Source: Sphingomonas sp.
GTDB lineage: Bacteria > Pseudomonadota > Alphaproteobacteria > Sphingomonadales > Sphingomonadaceae
DNA length: 8,376 bases
Direction: 5' to 3'
NCBI GenBank assembly: GCA_030146605.1
Contig: JASLBO010000007.1
Coordinates: forward strand, 1-8,376
The translations under genes and the position numbers were made by a program. Below, one piece after another: positions 1 to 5,864 of the stretch (its first letter is position 1; each line of letters begins with the position of its first letter). The notes beneath the pieces are model-generated. The model ran no database searches. It saw only the letters and a program-made list of their open reading frames with translations, and was not told where the DNA came from.

Positions 1-1
1 G

Positions 2-1120
2 CTCGCCACGCGCGTGCTCGACATCGTCGATGCCGGACCGTTCATCGGCTACAACCCGAACAAACTCGCGGAGCAGGGCGGCGCCGGCACGGTCGAGCAA
101 GTTGCGGGGCGTCCGCGCATCCTTCCCGATGCGCCGCTCCGCGTCGAGGCGCTCAAGAATTTCGACGCCAAGGTCAACTGGACGGTGCGCACCGTCCGTG
201 CCGAGAAGCTGCCGATCTCGAACATCACGCTCGGGCTCGATCTCGACAATCGCCTGCTCAAGCTGAGCCCGCTCAACTTCAGCCTCGCGCGCGGCACGGT
301 CAATTCGGACATCGCGATAAACGCGCGCCGCCAGCCGGTCTTCACCGATTACGACATCCGCCTGTCGCCGACCCCGATGGGCGTGCTGCTCGCCGGCTTC
401 GGAGTCGAGGAATCGGGCACCACCGGCACCTTGAAAGCGCGCGTCCAGATGACCGGATTGGGCAACAGCGTGCGCGATTCACTGGCCAATTCGAACGGCC
501 GCATCGCCGTGATCCTGCCCAAGGGCAGCTTCTGGACGCGCAACATTCAGCTTTCCGAGCTCGATATCGGCACCTTCGTCCAGAAGATGTTCGAGAAGAA
601 GCTGAAGGAGCCGGTGCAGATCAATTGCGGGCTGATCGGCTTCAGCGTCCGCAACGGCATCGCCGCCGCCGACCCGATCCTGATCGACACCGACAAGAAC
701 GTCATGATCGGCCGCGGCGGGTTCAGCTTCAAGAACGAGACGCTCGACCTCGCCTTTCGCGCCGACAGCAAGAAGTTCAGCCTGTTCGCCGGCCAGTCGC
801 CGGTGAGCATCGGCGGCCATTTCGCCCGGCCGAACTACAACGTGGTCAGCCCCGAGCTGCTCGCGCGCGCCGGTGCGGGGCTCGGCCTCGCCCTCGTCGC
901 CAGTCCGTTCGCGGCAGTGATCGCCTTCGTCGATGTCGGCGATGCTAAGGCCGCCGATTGCGGGCCGGTGCTCGCCGGCGCCTCGTCGCGCGCCCAGCGC
1001 ACCGACAAGGGCAAGCCGCGCGACGATATCGGCAAAGGCACCACCGCCAAGTCCGAGGACGGCAAGCGCTCGAAGGGCGATCGCCAGAAGCAGCGCAAGA
1101 AGTTCCTCGGGATTTTCTAG
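2..1120 (+). CDS. AsmA family protein, C-terminal part (5' end outside window)
   Basis: The reading frame is open to the left edge (first visible residues LATRVLDIVD), so the gene starts upstream. The GTG at position 14 is probably internal. About 372 residues are visible. They match the C-terminal region of AsmA-type proteins: alternating short beta-strand segments such as ITLGLDLDNRLLKLSPLNFS, the pair TLKARVQMTGLGNSVRDSLA and NGRIAVILPKGSFW, and an IGFSVRNGIAAADPILIDTD block. Known AsmA-like proteins are anchored in the inner membrane and span the periplasm, and are tied to outer-membrane lipid homeostasis. After a hydrophobic stretch (AGLGLALVASPFAAVIAFVD) comes a KAADCGPVLAG segment, then a 40-residue tail rich in Lys, Arg and Asp ending KKFLGIF. 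The next gene is convergent. No strong T-tract terminator follows. The family call is by recognition of sequence style, without an alignment. Confidence 0.85.
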   Translation, partial: LATRVLDIVDAGPFIGYNPNKLAEQGGAGTVEQVAGRPRILPDAPLRVEALKNFDAKVNWTVRTVRAEKLPISNITLGLDLDNRLLKLSPLNFSLARGTVNSDIAINARRQPVFTDYDIRLSPTPMGVLLAGFGVEESGTTGTLKARVQMTGLGNSVRDSLANSNGRIAVILPKGSFWTRNIQLSELDIGTFVQKMFEKKLKEPVQINCGLIGFSVRNGIAAADPILIDTDKNVMIGRGGFSFKNETLDLAFRADSKKFSLFAGQSPVSIGGHFARPNYNVVSPELLARAGAGLGLALVASPFAAVIAFVDVGDAKAADCGPVLAGASSRAQRTDKGKPRDDIGKGTTAKSEDGKRSKGDRQKQRKKFLGIF

Positions 1121-1217
1121 GGCAGAATACCAGGCCGGCGGCCCAACCCTCCCCGTCAAGACGGAAGGCTCAGGCTTCGGCGCCGCGAAATTGAGCGCAC
1201 TGGTCGTCACCCCGAAC

Positions 1218-1233
1218 CCCTGCCTTCGCAGGG
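1218..1233. repeat. Short perfect hairpin between convergent genes, REP-like
   Basis: CCCTGC, loop CTTC, GCAGGG forms a perfect 6-bp stem with a four-base loop, preceded by GTCACCCCGAAC and followed by GAAACGGATCCG. It lies in the 152-bp gap between the convergent asmA-like and membrane-protein genes. The flanking 'GTCACCCCG' style resembles degenerate intergenic repeats common in sphingomonad genomes (recollection, not a search). There is no T-run on either side, so it is a poor intrinsic terminator, although a bidirectional role in ending transcription is possible. Confidence 0.4.
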
Positions 1234-1272
1234 AAACGGATCCGTCGCAGTGGTGGTGGAACCAGGCCTATT

Positions 1273-1707
1273 TCAGCGCGGCTGGAGCAAAGTCGAGGCA
1301 CCATAAGCAAAGCCGGCGAGAACGCAGATATCGATGGTCCAGTGCGCGGCCATCGAGGGACGCCCCGACAAAGGCCTCGACAGGTGCGCGCGGATCCGAC
1401 GGCCTGGCGCCTCCTCTCGCCCCTGCGATGCGCCCGCAATGTCCGCCGCAGCGGCGTTGAGCAGCGTCAGCCCCTGTCGAATGAGCCATGCATGCCCGAG
1501 CGTGAACGCCAGAAAGCCGATCGCGCCAGCCGCGAGCAGGATCGCGCTGTGCTGGTTGGCCGCGTTGACGGCAAAGGCGATCGCAGTGAAGGTCGCGACG
1601 ACATACATCGTCCAGAGCTGGTTCTGTGCCGCGGCCTGCTGCAGATAGACCGTCACTGCATCCTTGACGGTAAAGTCGCCGGCAGGCTTGTCCTCGTCTT
1701 CGGACAT
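1273..1707 (-). CDS. Small three-helix membrane protein, function unknown
   Basis: 144 aa. I do not recognise the family. An acidic, soluble N-terminus (MSEDEDKPAGDFTVKDAVTV, residues 1-20) is followed by three likely membrane segments: about 31-50 (LWTMYVVATFTAIAFAVNAA), 54-76 (SAILLAAGAIGFLAFTLGHAWLI) and 122-141 (HWTIDICVLAGFAYGASTLL). Between the second and third helices is a basic, polar loop of about 40 residues (REEAPGRRIRAHLSRPLSGR). The start is the first ATG of the frame segment that begins after the hisN stop; GGGGA lies about 8 bases upstream as a weak Shine-Dalgarno. The gene is 74 bp downstream of hisN on the same strand, so co-transcription is likely but no functional link is visible. 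A real gene rather than a shadow is supported by the clear topology and ATG start. Confidence 0.7.
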   Translation of the reverse strand: MSEDEDKPAGDFTVKDAVTVYLQQAAAQNQLWTMYVVATFTAIAFAVNAANQHSAILLAAGAIGFLAFTLGHAWLIRQGLTLLNAAAADIAGASQGREEAPGRRIRAHLSRPLSGRPSMAAHWTIDICVLAGFAYGASTLLQPR

Positions 1708-1781
1708 TACGAATCCCCAATCCGCTGCCCGGCCAGGCTGCGCTCAATTCGAACGCCGCGCAACGGGAACCGGAGAGTCGC

Positions 1782-2564
1782 TCAATGCCCCCGGCAGGCG
1801 AGCGCCTCGAGAATCTCCTCGATTCGCGCCGGATCGCCCGCGGCAATGACTTCGCCGTTGCTACCAGCATGGAGCGGATCGCCCTGCCAATCGCACATCC
1901 GCCCCCCCGCACCCTCGACCACCGGGACCAAAGCGGCGAAATCGTGGAGCTTGAGTCCGGCCTCAACCACCACGTCCATCCAGCCGCTCGCCACGCAGCC
2001 ATAATTGTAGCAGTCGCCGCCCAGCACCGTGCTGGTCACCGCGGCGTCGAGATGCTCGAAGGCGTGGAGCTGCGCATCGTCGAACAAAGCCGGCGAGGTA
2101 GTGGCGAGGATCGCATGCTTGAGGTCGCGGCAGGCGCGCGCCTGCGCGGGCTTGCCGTTGAACAAGGTCGGGCGACCGGTCACGCCCAGCCAGCGTTCGC
2201 CGATGATCGGCTGGTCGATGATCCCGAGCAGCGGCCAGCCGTCCTCGATCAATGCGATCAGCGTGCCGAAAATCGGGCGCCCGGCGATGAAGGCGCGGGT
2301 GCCGTCGATCGGATCGAGCACCCATTGCCGGCCGCTGCTACCTTCGCGCGTGCCGAATTCCTCGCCGATGATGCCGTCCATCGGCCGTTCGGCGATGATC
2401 AGCCGGCGCATCGCCTCCTCGGCTTCGCGGTCGGCGAGCGTCACCGGCGACAGGTCGTCCTTGGCCTCGAGCCCTAGAGAGCCGCGAAAGCGCGGGCGGA
2501 TCGCGGCGCCGGCGGCGTCGGCAAGGCGCTCGGCGAGCGCGACATCAGTGGAGGAAACAGGCAT
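1782..2564 (-). CDS. hisN: Histidinol-phosphatase, inositol monophosphatase family
   Basis: 260 aa, the usual length for this Mg2+-dependent phosphatase fold. Metal-site motifs are in order: GEEF (67-70, with E68/E69), WVLDPIDGTRAF (81-92, with D84 and D87) and the C-terminal KLHDFAALVPVVEGAGG (205-221, with D208). FIAG and GTLIA following the DPIDGT box are the style of HisN histidinol-phosphate phosphatases rather than SuhB or CysQ, so the predicted reaction is L-histidinol phosphate to L-histidinol in cytoplasmic histidine synthesis. A general inositol-phosphatase activity cannot be excluded. The open frame runs far upstream over pldA, but the start is fixed by ATG at 2564 (MPVSSTDVAL) with TAGGG about 8 bases before it. 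No other his gene is in the window. It is divergent from pldA with a 66-bp spacer and upstream of the three-helix membrane protein. Confidence 0.9.
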   Translation of the reverse strand: MPVSSTDVALAERLADAAGAAIRPRFRGSLGLEAKDDLSPVTLADREAEEAMRRLIIAERPMDGIIGEEFGTREGSSGRQWVLDPIDGTRAFIAGRPIFGTLIALIEDGWPLLGIIDQPIIGERWLGVTGRPTLFNGKPAQARACRDLKHAILATTSPALFDDAQLHAFEHLDAAVTSTVLGGDCYNYGCVASGWMDVVVEAGLKLHDFAALVPVVEGAGGRMCDWQGDPLHAGSNGEVIAAGDPARIEEILEALACRGH

Positions 2565-2630
2565 GGCATCGGCCCTACTCGCCCGTTTTTGACTCGCCAA
2601 GGTCACAAAGCGCTGCCAGTCGTTTCGGCC

Positions 2631-3689
2631 ATGCGCCTGCTCCTCGTGCTTATCGGCCTCTTTCCTGCCCTGCCTGCGCTCGCGCAGGTGCGCGCGGGGC
2701 CCGCCCAGCCGGCCTCCGAAGCCGAGGCCTTGCGCGGTGTCGAAGTGTTCCTCGTCAATGAGACCGCGGCGCCGATCGCCGAGCCAGGCCCGCGCCAGAT
2801 TGAAGTGACCGCGATCGACGGCACGCGCCTCGTGCTCGAGCGCGCGCCCGGCCCGACCCCGACGATCGCCCCCGGCGGCTTCGCCAAGGCGCGCTATGTC
2901 CCGGTCGCCATCGCCGGCACCGCCGTCCCGCCTGCCGACCAGCATGCCGCGGCAAAGATCCCCATCGAGGAAACGGTGGCCCAGAGCTCGACGGGTTCGT
3001 CCGCAGCCTTTATCGACCGCTTCGCGCCGCACGAACCGGTCTATGGCGTGTTCGGCACAGGCGACGCCGGCGGCAAGCTGCAGGTCAGCTTCGCCTTCCG
3101 GCCGTTCGCCGAGGACGCGCCGCTCAAGCTCGGCAATCTGCGCTTCGCTTATACCCAAACGATGTTCTGGGCGCTGCGCGAGCCCTCGGGCCCGTTCCGC
3201 TCGACCAATTATTCCCCCGAAGTCTATGCCGACATCCCGTTCGACGAGAGCACCAGGGTCGCGCTCGGCTGGCGACATGATTCGAACGGCCGCGGCATGA
3301 CCGACTCGATCGACGTCAACCGCATCTTCGGACGCGTCGAGAAGAGCTTCGATCTCGGCGGCGACTGGCATCTCGACGTCGCGCCGCAGGCCTGGTTCTA
3401 TGTCGGCAAGTTCGGCACCGCGCCCGACGTGAAGGACTATCTGGGCTATACCGCGCTCACCGCAGCGATCCGTCAGAAGGACGGCCTCAAGATCGCGGTC
3501 ACCGGCCGCGGCAATTTCGAGACGAAGCGCGGCGGCGCCGAATTGTTCGCTTCCTACCCCCTGGCGCCGATCGGCGGCGGCATCGGATTCTATCTCTTCG
3601 GCCAGGCCTTTACCGGCTATGGTGAGGCGCTCGACGATTATCGACGGAACGACACACATGCCCGGATCGGCATCGCACTGACGCGATAG
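2631..3689 (+). CDS. pldA: Outer-membrane phospholipase A1 (OMPLA family)
   Basis: 352 aa from ATG 2631. The frame can extend to a TTG at 2589, but 2631 places a clean signal peptide at the start (MRLLLVLIGLFPALPALA, cleavage before QVRAG). No good Shine-Dalgarno is visible for either start. The catalytic signature is RHDSNGRGMTDSIDVNR (215-231). H216, S218 and N230 have the same spacing as the H142/S144/N156 triad of E. coli OMPLA. The region before it (FAYTQTMFWAL, PFRSTNYSPEVY) and the end (GYGEALDDYRRNDTHARIGI) also follow the OMPLA barrel pattern. The family is a 12-strand barrel that, when activated as a Ca2+-dependent dimer, hydrolyses phospholipids misplaced in the outer leaflet. Unusual: about 50 extra N-terminal residues with an Ig-like strand pattern (RGVEVFLVNETAAPIA...), and no terminal aromatic residue (ends ALTR). 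It probably forms an operon with the peroxiredoxin 27 bp downstream. Confidence 0.93.
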   Translation: MRLLLVLIGLFPALPALAQVRAGPAQPASEAEALRGVEVFLVNETAAPIAEPGPRQIEVTAIDGTRLVLERAPGPTPTIAPGGFAKARYVPVAIAGTAVPPADQHAAAKIPIEETVAQSSTGSSAAFIDRFAPHEPVYGVFGTGDAGGKLQVSFAFRPFAEDAPLKLGNLRFAYTQTMFWALREPSGPFRSTNYSPEVYADIPFDESTRVALGWRHDSNGRGMTDSIDVNRIFGRVEKSFDLGGDWHLDVAPQAWFYVGKFGTAPDVKDYLGYTALTAAIRQKDGLKIAVTGRGNFETKRGGAELFASYPLAPIGGGIGFYLFGQAFTGYGEALDDYRRNDTHARIGIALTR

Positions 3690-3716
3690 ACCGGCCACGA
3701 CCCACGGAGTGATGCT

Positions 3717-4265
3717 ATGCGGACCAAGCTTCTCCTTGCTGCCCTGCTCCTGCCCTTGTCGCTGCCGGTCGAGGCAGCGCTCGCCCCCGGCGCAGTGGCG
3801 CCGACCTTCGCCGCCGCAGGGGCGATGGCGGGCAAGCCGCACAATGTGAACCTCAAGGCGGCACTCAAAAAGGGGCCCGTCGTGCTCTATTTTTTCCCTG
3901 CGGCGTTCACCGGTGGGTGCAATGTCGAGGCCGCAGCCTTTGCCGCGGCCCTGCCCGATTTCACCAAAGCGGGTGCAACCGTGATCGGCATGACGGCAGG
4001 CAATGTCGATAAACTCATCGCCTTTTCGAGCGAGCATTGCGCGGGCAAGTTCGCCGTCGCCGCGGCGAGCCCGGCGGTAATCAAGGGCTATGACGTACTG
4101 CTCAAGAAGCCCGACGGCACCCCGACGACGATTACCAGCCGCACCAGCTATGTGATCGCGCCCAATGGCCGAATCGTCTTCGCGCATAGCGATATGAATC
4201 CGGGCGATCACATCCGGTTGACGCTCGCTGCGGTGCGCAAGCTCAAGACCGGCAAGCGGGGGTGA
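3717..4265 (+). CDS. Exported peroxiredoxin (AhpC/TSA-BCP type)
   Basis: 182 aa. The N-terminus MRTKLLLAALLLPLSLPVEA looks like a cleavable signal peptide, so the enzyme should act in the periplasm. The thioredoxin-fold core carries the peroxidatic motif PAAFTGGC (61-68; P61, T65, C68). A second cysteine C108 lies in AFSSEHCAGKF, and a probable catalytic Arg lies in SRTSYVIAPNGRIVF. This arrangement suggests peroxide reduction through a C68-C108 disulphide, with the resolving Cys about 40 residues downstream (alpha-3 position) rather than the +5 spacing of E. coli Bcp. The partner reductant is unknown. The start is supported by GGAG at 3706-3709, seven bases before ATG; another ATG at 3712 is out of frame. 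It sits 27 bp after pldA, suggesting a joint envelope function, possibly detoxifying lipid or periplasmic peroxides (inference). Confidence 0.88.
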   Translation: MRTKLLLAALLLPLSLPVEAALAPGAVAPTFAAAGAMAGKPHNVNLKAALKKGPVVLYFFPAAFTGGCNVEAAAFAAALPDFTKAGATVIGMTAGNVDKLIAFSSEHCAGKFAVAAASPAVIKGYDVLLKKPDGTPTTITSRTSYVIAPNGRIVFAHSDMNPGDHIRLTLAAVRKLKTGKRG

Positions 4266-4358
4266 CCCGGAGCTTAGGCTTCACGCTTGGGAAAGCTTTC
4301 GCTCACCGTATGTTAGCAGTTCTCCGCTAGATCGCTGGTTCAAGAAATATGCGGGCGG

Positions 4359-4381
4359 GACCGCAAATTGTCCGCAACTTG
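4359..4381. repeat. Tandem 11-bp-period direct repeat upstream of the GGDEF gene
   Basis: GACCGCAAATTG (4359-4370) and GTCCGCAACTTG (4370-4381) are two copies of a 12-base element with two mismatches, sharing a terminal G and spaced one helical turn apart. They end 19 bases before the ATG at 4401. Position and helical phasing suit an operator for a regulator, but they could also be chance in a short AT-richer leader. No clear sigma-70 boxes accompany them. Confidence 0.3.
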
Positions 4382-4400
4382 AGAAGCAGAGGTAGAGCCA

Positions 4401-5435
4401 ATGGCCGGCGCAAGGGCGGTCCGGGCGGCACAAGGAAGCGATTCGTCGCGCCGCCTGTATGACCGAATCGGCGATTTCATGGTCGACCAGCGCCTCGACG
4501 CTGATCCGGCCAATTACGCGTTCGCTTATCATTTGCTCACCAATCCGGACGGGCCGCTCGCACGCGCGGTCCATGCGCTGACCGACGGCGGGGTTCGCCT
4601 CACCCAACGCGACATCGAGACCCTGGGCTGCGAAATCCAGCCGGGTGCCGCCGCCAAAGGCGCCAAAGAGAAAACCGAAGGCCTCGTCGCCCGGACCCAG
4701 ATGCAGGTCGAGGGCTTCCAGGACATGATGACGGCGATGCGCGCCGAGACCGAGGATTTCGGCCGTGACCTCGCGGCGAGTGCCGAGGCGATCTCGCGCT
4801 CGACCGATGCCGCCGGCGGCACGCCGATGATCGACGAAGTGACGCGGATCACCGCGGCGATGCTCGGCCGCGTCCGCACCGCCGAGGCGCGGCTGGAGTC
4901 CGCAACGAAGGAAGCAAGCGACCTGCGCCGCGAACTCGAGGAGGCGCGAGACAATGCCCGGCGCGACCCCCTCACCGATCTCCCCAACCGCCGTGCGCTC
5001 GAGGAAGCCTATAAGGCGCAGGCAGCAGCGGGGGCGCCGATCTGCGTCGCGGTTTGCGATGTCGATCACTTCAAATCGGTCAACGACCGTTTCGGCCACG
5101 CCGTCGGCGACCGCGTGCTCAAGGCCATCGCCGAAGCGCTGAGCCACACCTGCTCCGGGCATCTGGTCGCGCGTTATGGCGGCGAGGAATTCGCTGTGCT
5201 GTTCACCGGCGTCGACCTCGCCGCTGCGCGTCAAATCCTAGATACCGCACGGGTCACGGTCGGCGCCAAGCGCTACAAACTGCGCGAAAGCGACGCGCCG
5301 CTGGGCGCGATCACCTTTTCGGCCGGCATTTCCGCGGCGCTTCCCGGTGACGGACTTTCGACGGTGTTCCACCGGGCCGACCGCTTGCTCTACGCCGCCA
5401 AGACTGCCGGGCGGAACCGCCTCCATATCGACTGA
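4401..5435 (+). CDS. Diguanylate cyclase (GGDEF domain protein)
   Basis: 344 aa, soluble, no membrane segment. An N-terminal domain (about 17-75: RRLYDRIGDFMVDQRLDADP, ANYAFAYHLLTNPDGPLARA, VRLTQRDIETLG) is a conserved-looking module whose ligand is unknown to me. A long helical, probably coiled-coil region (about 95-188, ending LRRELEEARDNARR) leads into the GGDEF domain (189-344). That domain has DPLTDLPNRRAL (189-200), metal-binding CDVDHFKSVND (219-229) and the active-site GGEEF (260-264), then a typical RADRLLYAAKTAGRNR end. It should therefore be catalytically active, making c-di-GMP from two GTP. The allosteric I-site RxxD, expected at 251-254, reads CSGH, so classical product inhibition is probably absent. 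The start is ATG with AGAGG/AGAG 5-9 bases upstream. It is probably a single-gene unit, with a tandem repeat just upstream. Confidence 0.92.
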   Translation: MAGARAVRAAQGSDSSRRLYDRIGDFMVDQRLDADPANYAFAYHLLTNPDGPLARAVHALTDGGVRLTQRDIETLGCEIQPGAAAKGAKEKTEGLVARTQMQVEGFQDMMTAMRAETEDFGRDLAASAEAISRSTDAAGGTPMIDEVTRITAAMLGRVRTAEARLESATKEASDLRRELEEARDNARRDPLTDLPNRRALEEAYKAQAAAGAPICVAVCDVDHFKSVNDRFGHAVGDRVLKAIAEALSHTCSGHLVARYGGEEFAVLFTGVDLAAARQILDTARVTVGAKRYKLRESDAPLGAITFSAGISAALPGDGLSTVFHRADRLLYAAKTAGRNRLHID

Positions 5436-5474
5436 CCGGAATCGGACGGCATTGCCCGCTTCTGATTGGCACTT

Positions 5475-5543
5475 TACACCAACTTGTCTGTGTATTTTCC
5501 TAACGTTGCTTGGTGGCTTTGCGCTGGATACAGTGTTTACAGT
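5475..5543. promoter_or_regulatory. Candidate upstream activator region for the sigma-54 promoter
   Basis: In the AT-richer 195-bp gap after the GGDEF gene there are TGT/ACA elements: the inverted pair TACAC (5475-5479) and GTGTA (5490-5494), separated by 10 bases, and the direct repeat TACAGT-GTT-TACAGT (5529-5543). They lie roughly 40 to 110 bases before the predicted transcription start at about 5583, where enhancer-binding activators of RpoN promoters often bind. Also present are CCAACTTG (5479-5486) and its inverse CAAGTTGG (5552-5559, overlapping the -24 box). Which element matters cannot be decided by eye. Confidence 0.3.
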
Positions 5544-5556
5544 AGCTTAGCCAAGT

Positions 5557-5572
5557 TGGCACGCTCCCTGCA
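5557..5572 (+). promoter_or_regulatory. Sigma-54 (RpoN) -24/-12 promoter for the micro-ORF pair
   Basis: TGGCACGCTCCCTGCA matches the consensus TGGCAC-N5-TTGCA at every defined base except C for the first T of TTGC. The invariant GG (5558-5559) and GC (5570-5571) are separated by exactly 10 bases, as sigma-54 requires. Predicted transcription start is about 5583, giving a 5' leader of about 48 bases before the 35-aa ORF. Transcription would need an AAA+ enhancer-binding activator; none is encoded in this window. Confidence 0.72.
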
Positions 5573-5630
5573 GACATCATGGCATCGGCAGCGGGATGGT
5601 CCGGCCGCCGATTACCAGGGAGTAATTTCA

Positions 5631-5738
5631 ATGGCCGCTCGTCTTTCCTCGCTCCACCAGGCCCTCTCGGTGGTCGGTGCCGTGCTCTTCACCGCTGCCT
5701 TCGTCGTCTATTCGACGCCAATCCTGCCGATCGCATGA
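5631..5738 (+). CDS. 35-aa hydrophobic micro-protein, function unknown
   Basis: 35 aa: MAARLSSLHQ, then a single hydrophobic segment ALSVVGAVLFTAAFVVYSTP and the end ILPIA. It has one Arg, one His and no acidic residue, so it should insert as a single-span membrane peptide. ATG 5631 is preceded by AGGGAG (5617-5622), eight bases upstream, a good ribosome binding site. The frame is open further upstream to about 5466, but that extension would run through the sigma-54 promoter and lacks a good start, so the short form is preferred. It is the first gene of a probable two-gene transcript, 17 bp before the next micro-ORF. I do not recognise the family. Small membrane proteins controlled by sigma-54 are known, for example PspG of the phage-shock response, but no similarity to it is claimed. 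Confidence 0.6.
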   Translation: MAARLSSLHQALSVVGAVLFTAAFVVYSTPILPIA

Positions 5739-5755
5739 TCATGGAGAAGATCACC

Positions 5756-5851
5756 ATGGTTCGCAGCGCCCTGCTCGGACTGGCCTCGTTCGGCCTCACC
5801 GCGACGATGATCGTCGCCACCACGGCGCAGGGTTCGGCTCTCTTCGGCTGA
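5756..5851 (+). CDS. 31-aa hydrophobic micro-protein, function unknown
   Basis: 31 aa: MVRSALLGLASFGLTATMIV followed by ATTAQGSALFG. A single Arg near the start and an uninterrupted hydrophobic run make it either a single-span membrane peptide or a signal-peptide-like export sequence with a very short tail. GGAGAAG (5743-5749) gives a good ribosome binding site for ATG 5756. Two earlier in-frame ATGs (5735, overlapping the stop of the preceding ORF as ATGA, and 5741) lack one and would add MIMEKIT. A terminator-like hairpin begins 13 bp after the stop. It is presumably co-transcribed with the 35-aa ORF from the sigma-54 promoter. No family is recognised; coding status is inferred from start, spacing, RBS and hydrophobic composition. 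Confidence 0.5.
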   Translation: MVRSALLGLASFGLTATMIVATTAQGSALFG

Positions 5852-5864
5852 ACCCTGTCCGCAC

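Noticed and set aside
2589..2617. TTGACT at 2589 as a -35 box for pldA
   Set aside because: No acceptable -10 at 16-18 bases, and the start would fall almost on the ATG.
2565..4211. Long minus-strand open frame continuing upstream of hisN for about 550 codons
   Set aside because: It is antisense to pldA and the peroxiredoxin, both with clear motifs, signal peptides and good codon use. Its translation is rich in Arg, Gly, Ala and Glu as expected of a GC-rich shadow, and the HisN domain starts at a proper ATG with an RBS.
4281..5234. 317-codon minus-strand open frame opposite the GGDEF gene
   Set aside because: No motif, Arg/Gly/Ala/Asp-rich shadow; the plus strand encodes a complete GGDEF protein.
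5465..5485. Second TTGGCAC element (TTGGCACTTTACACCAAC) as another sigma-54 promoter
   Set aside because: No GC dinucleotide at the required 10-base spacing, so only the -24 half is present.
5466..5630. N-terminal extension of the 35-aa micro-ORF to a 90-aa protein
   Set aside because: The extension would start at a TTG without an RBS and run through the sigma-54 promoter; the internal ATG 5631 has a good Shine-Dalgarno.
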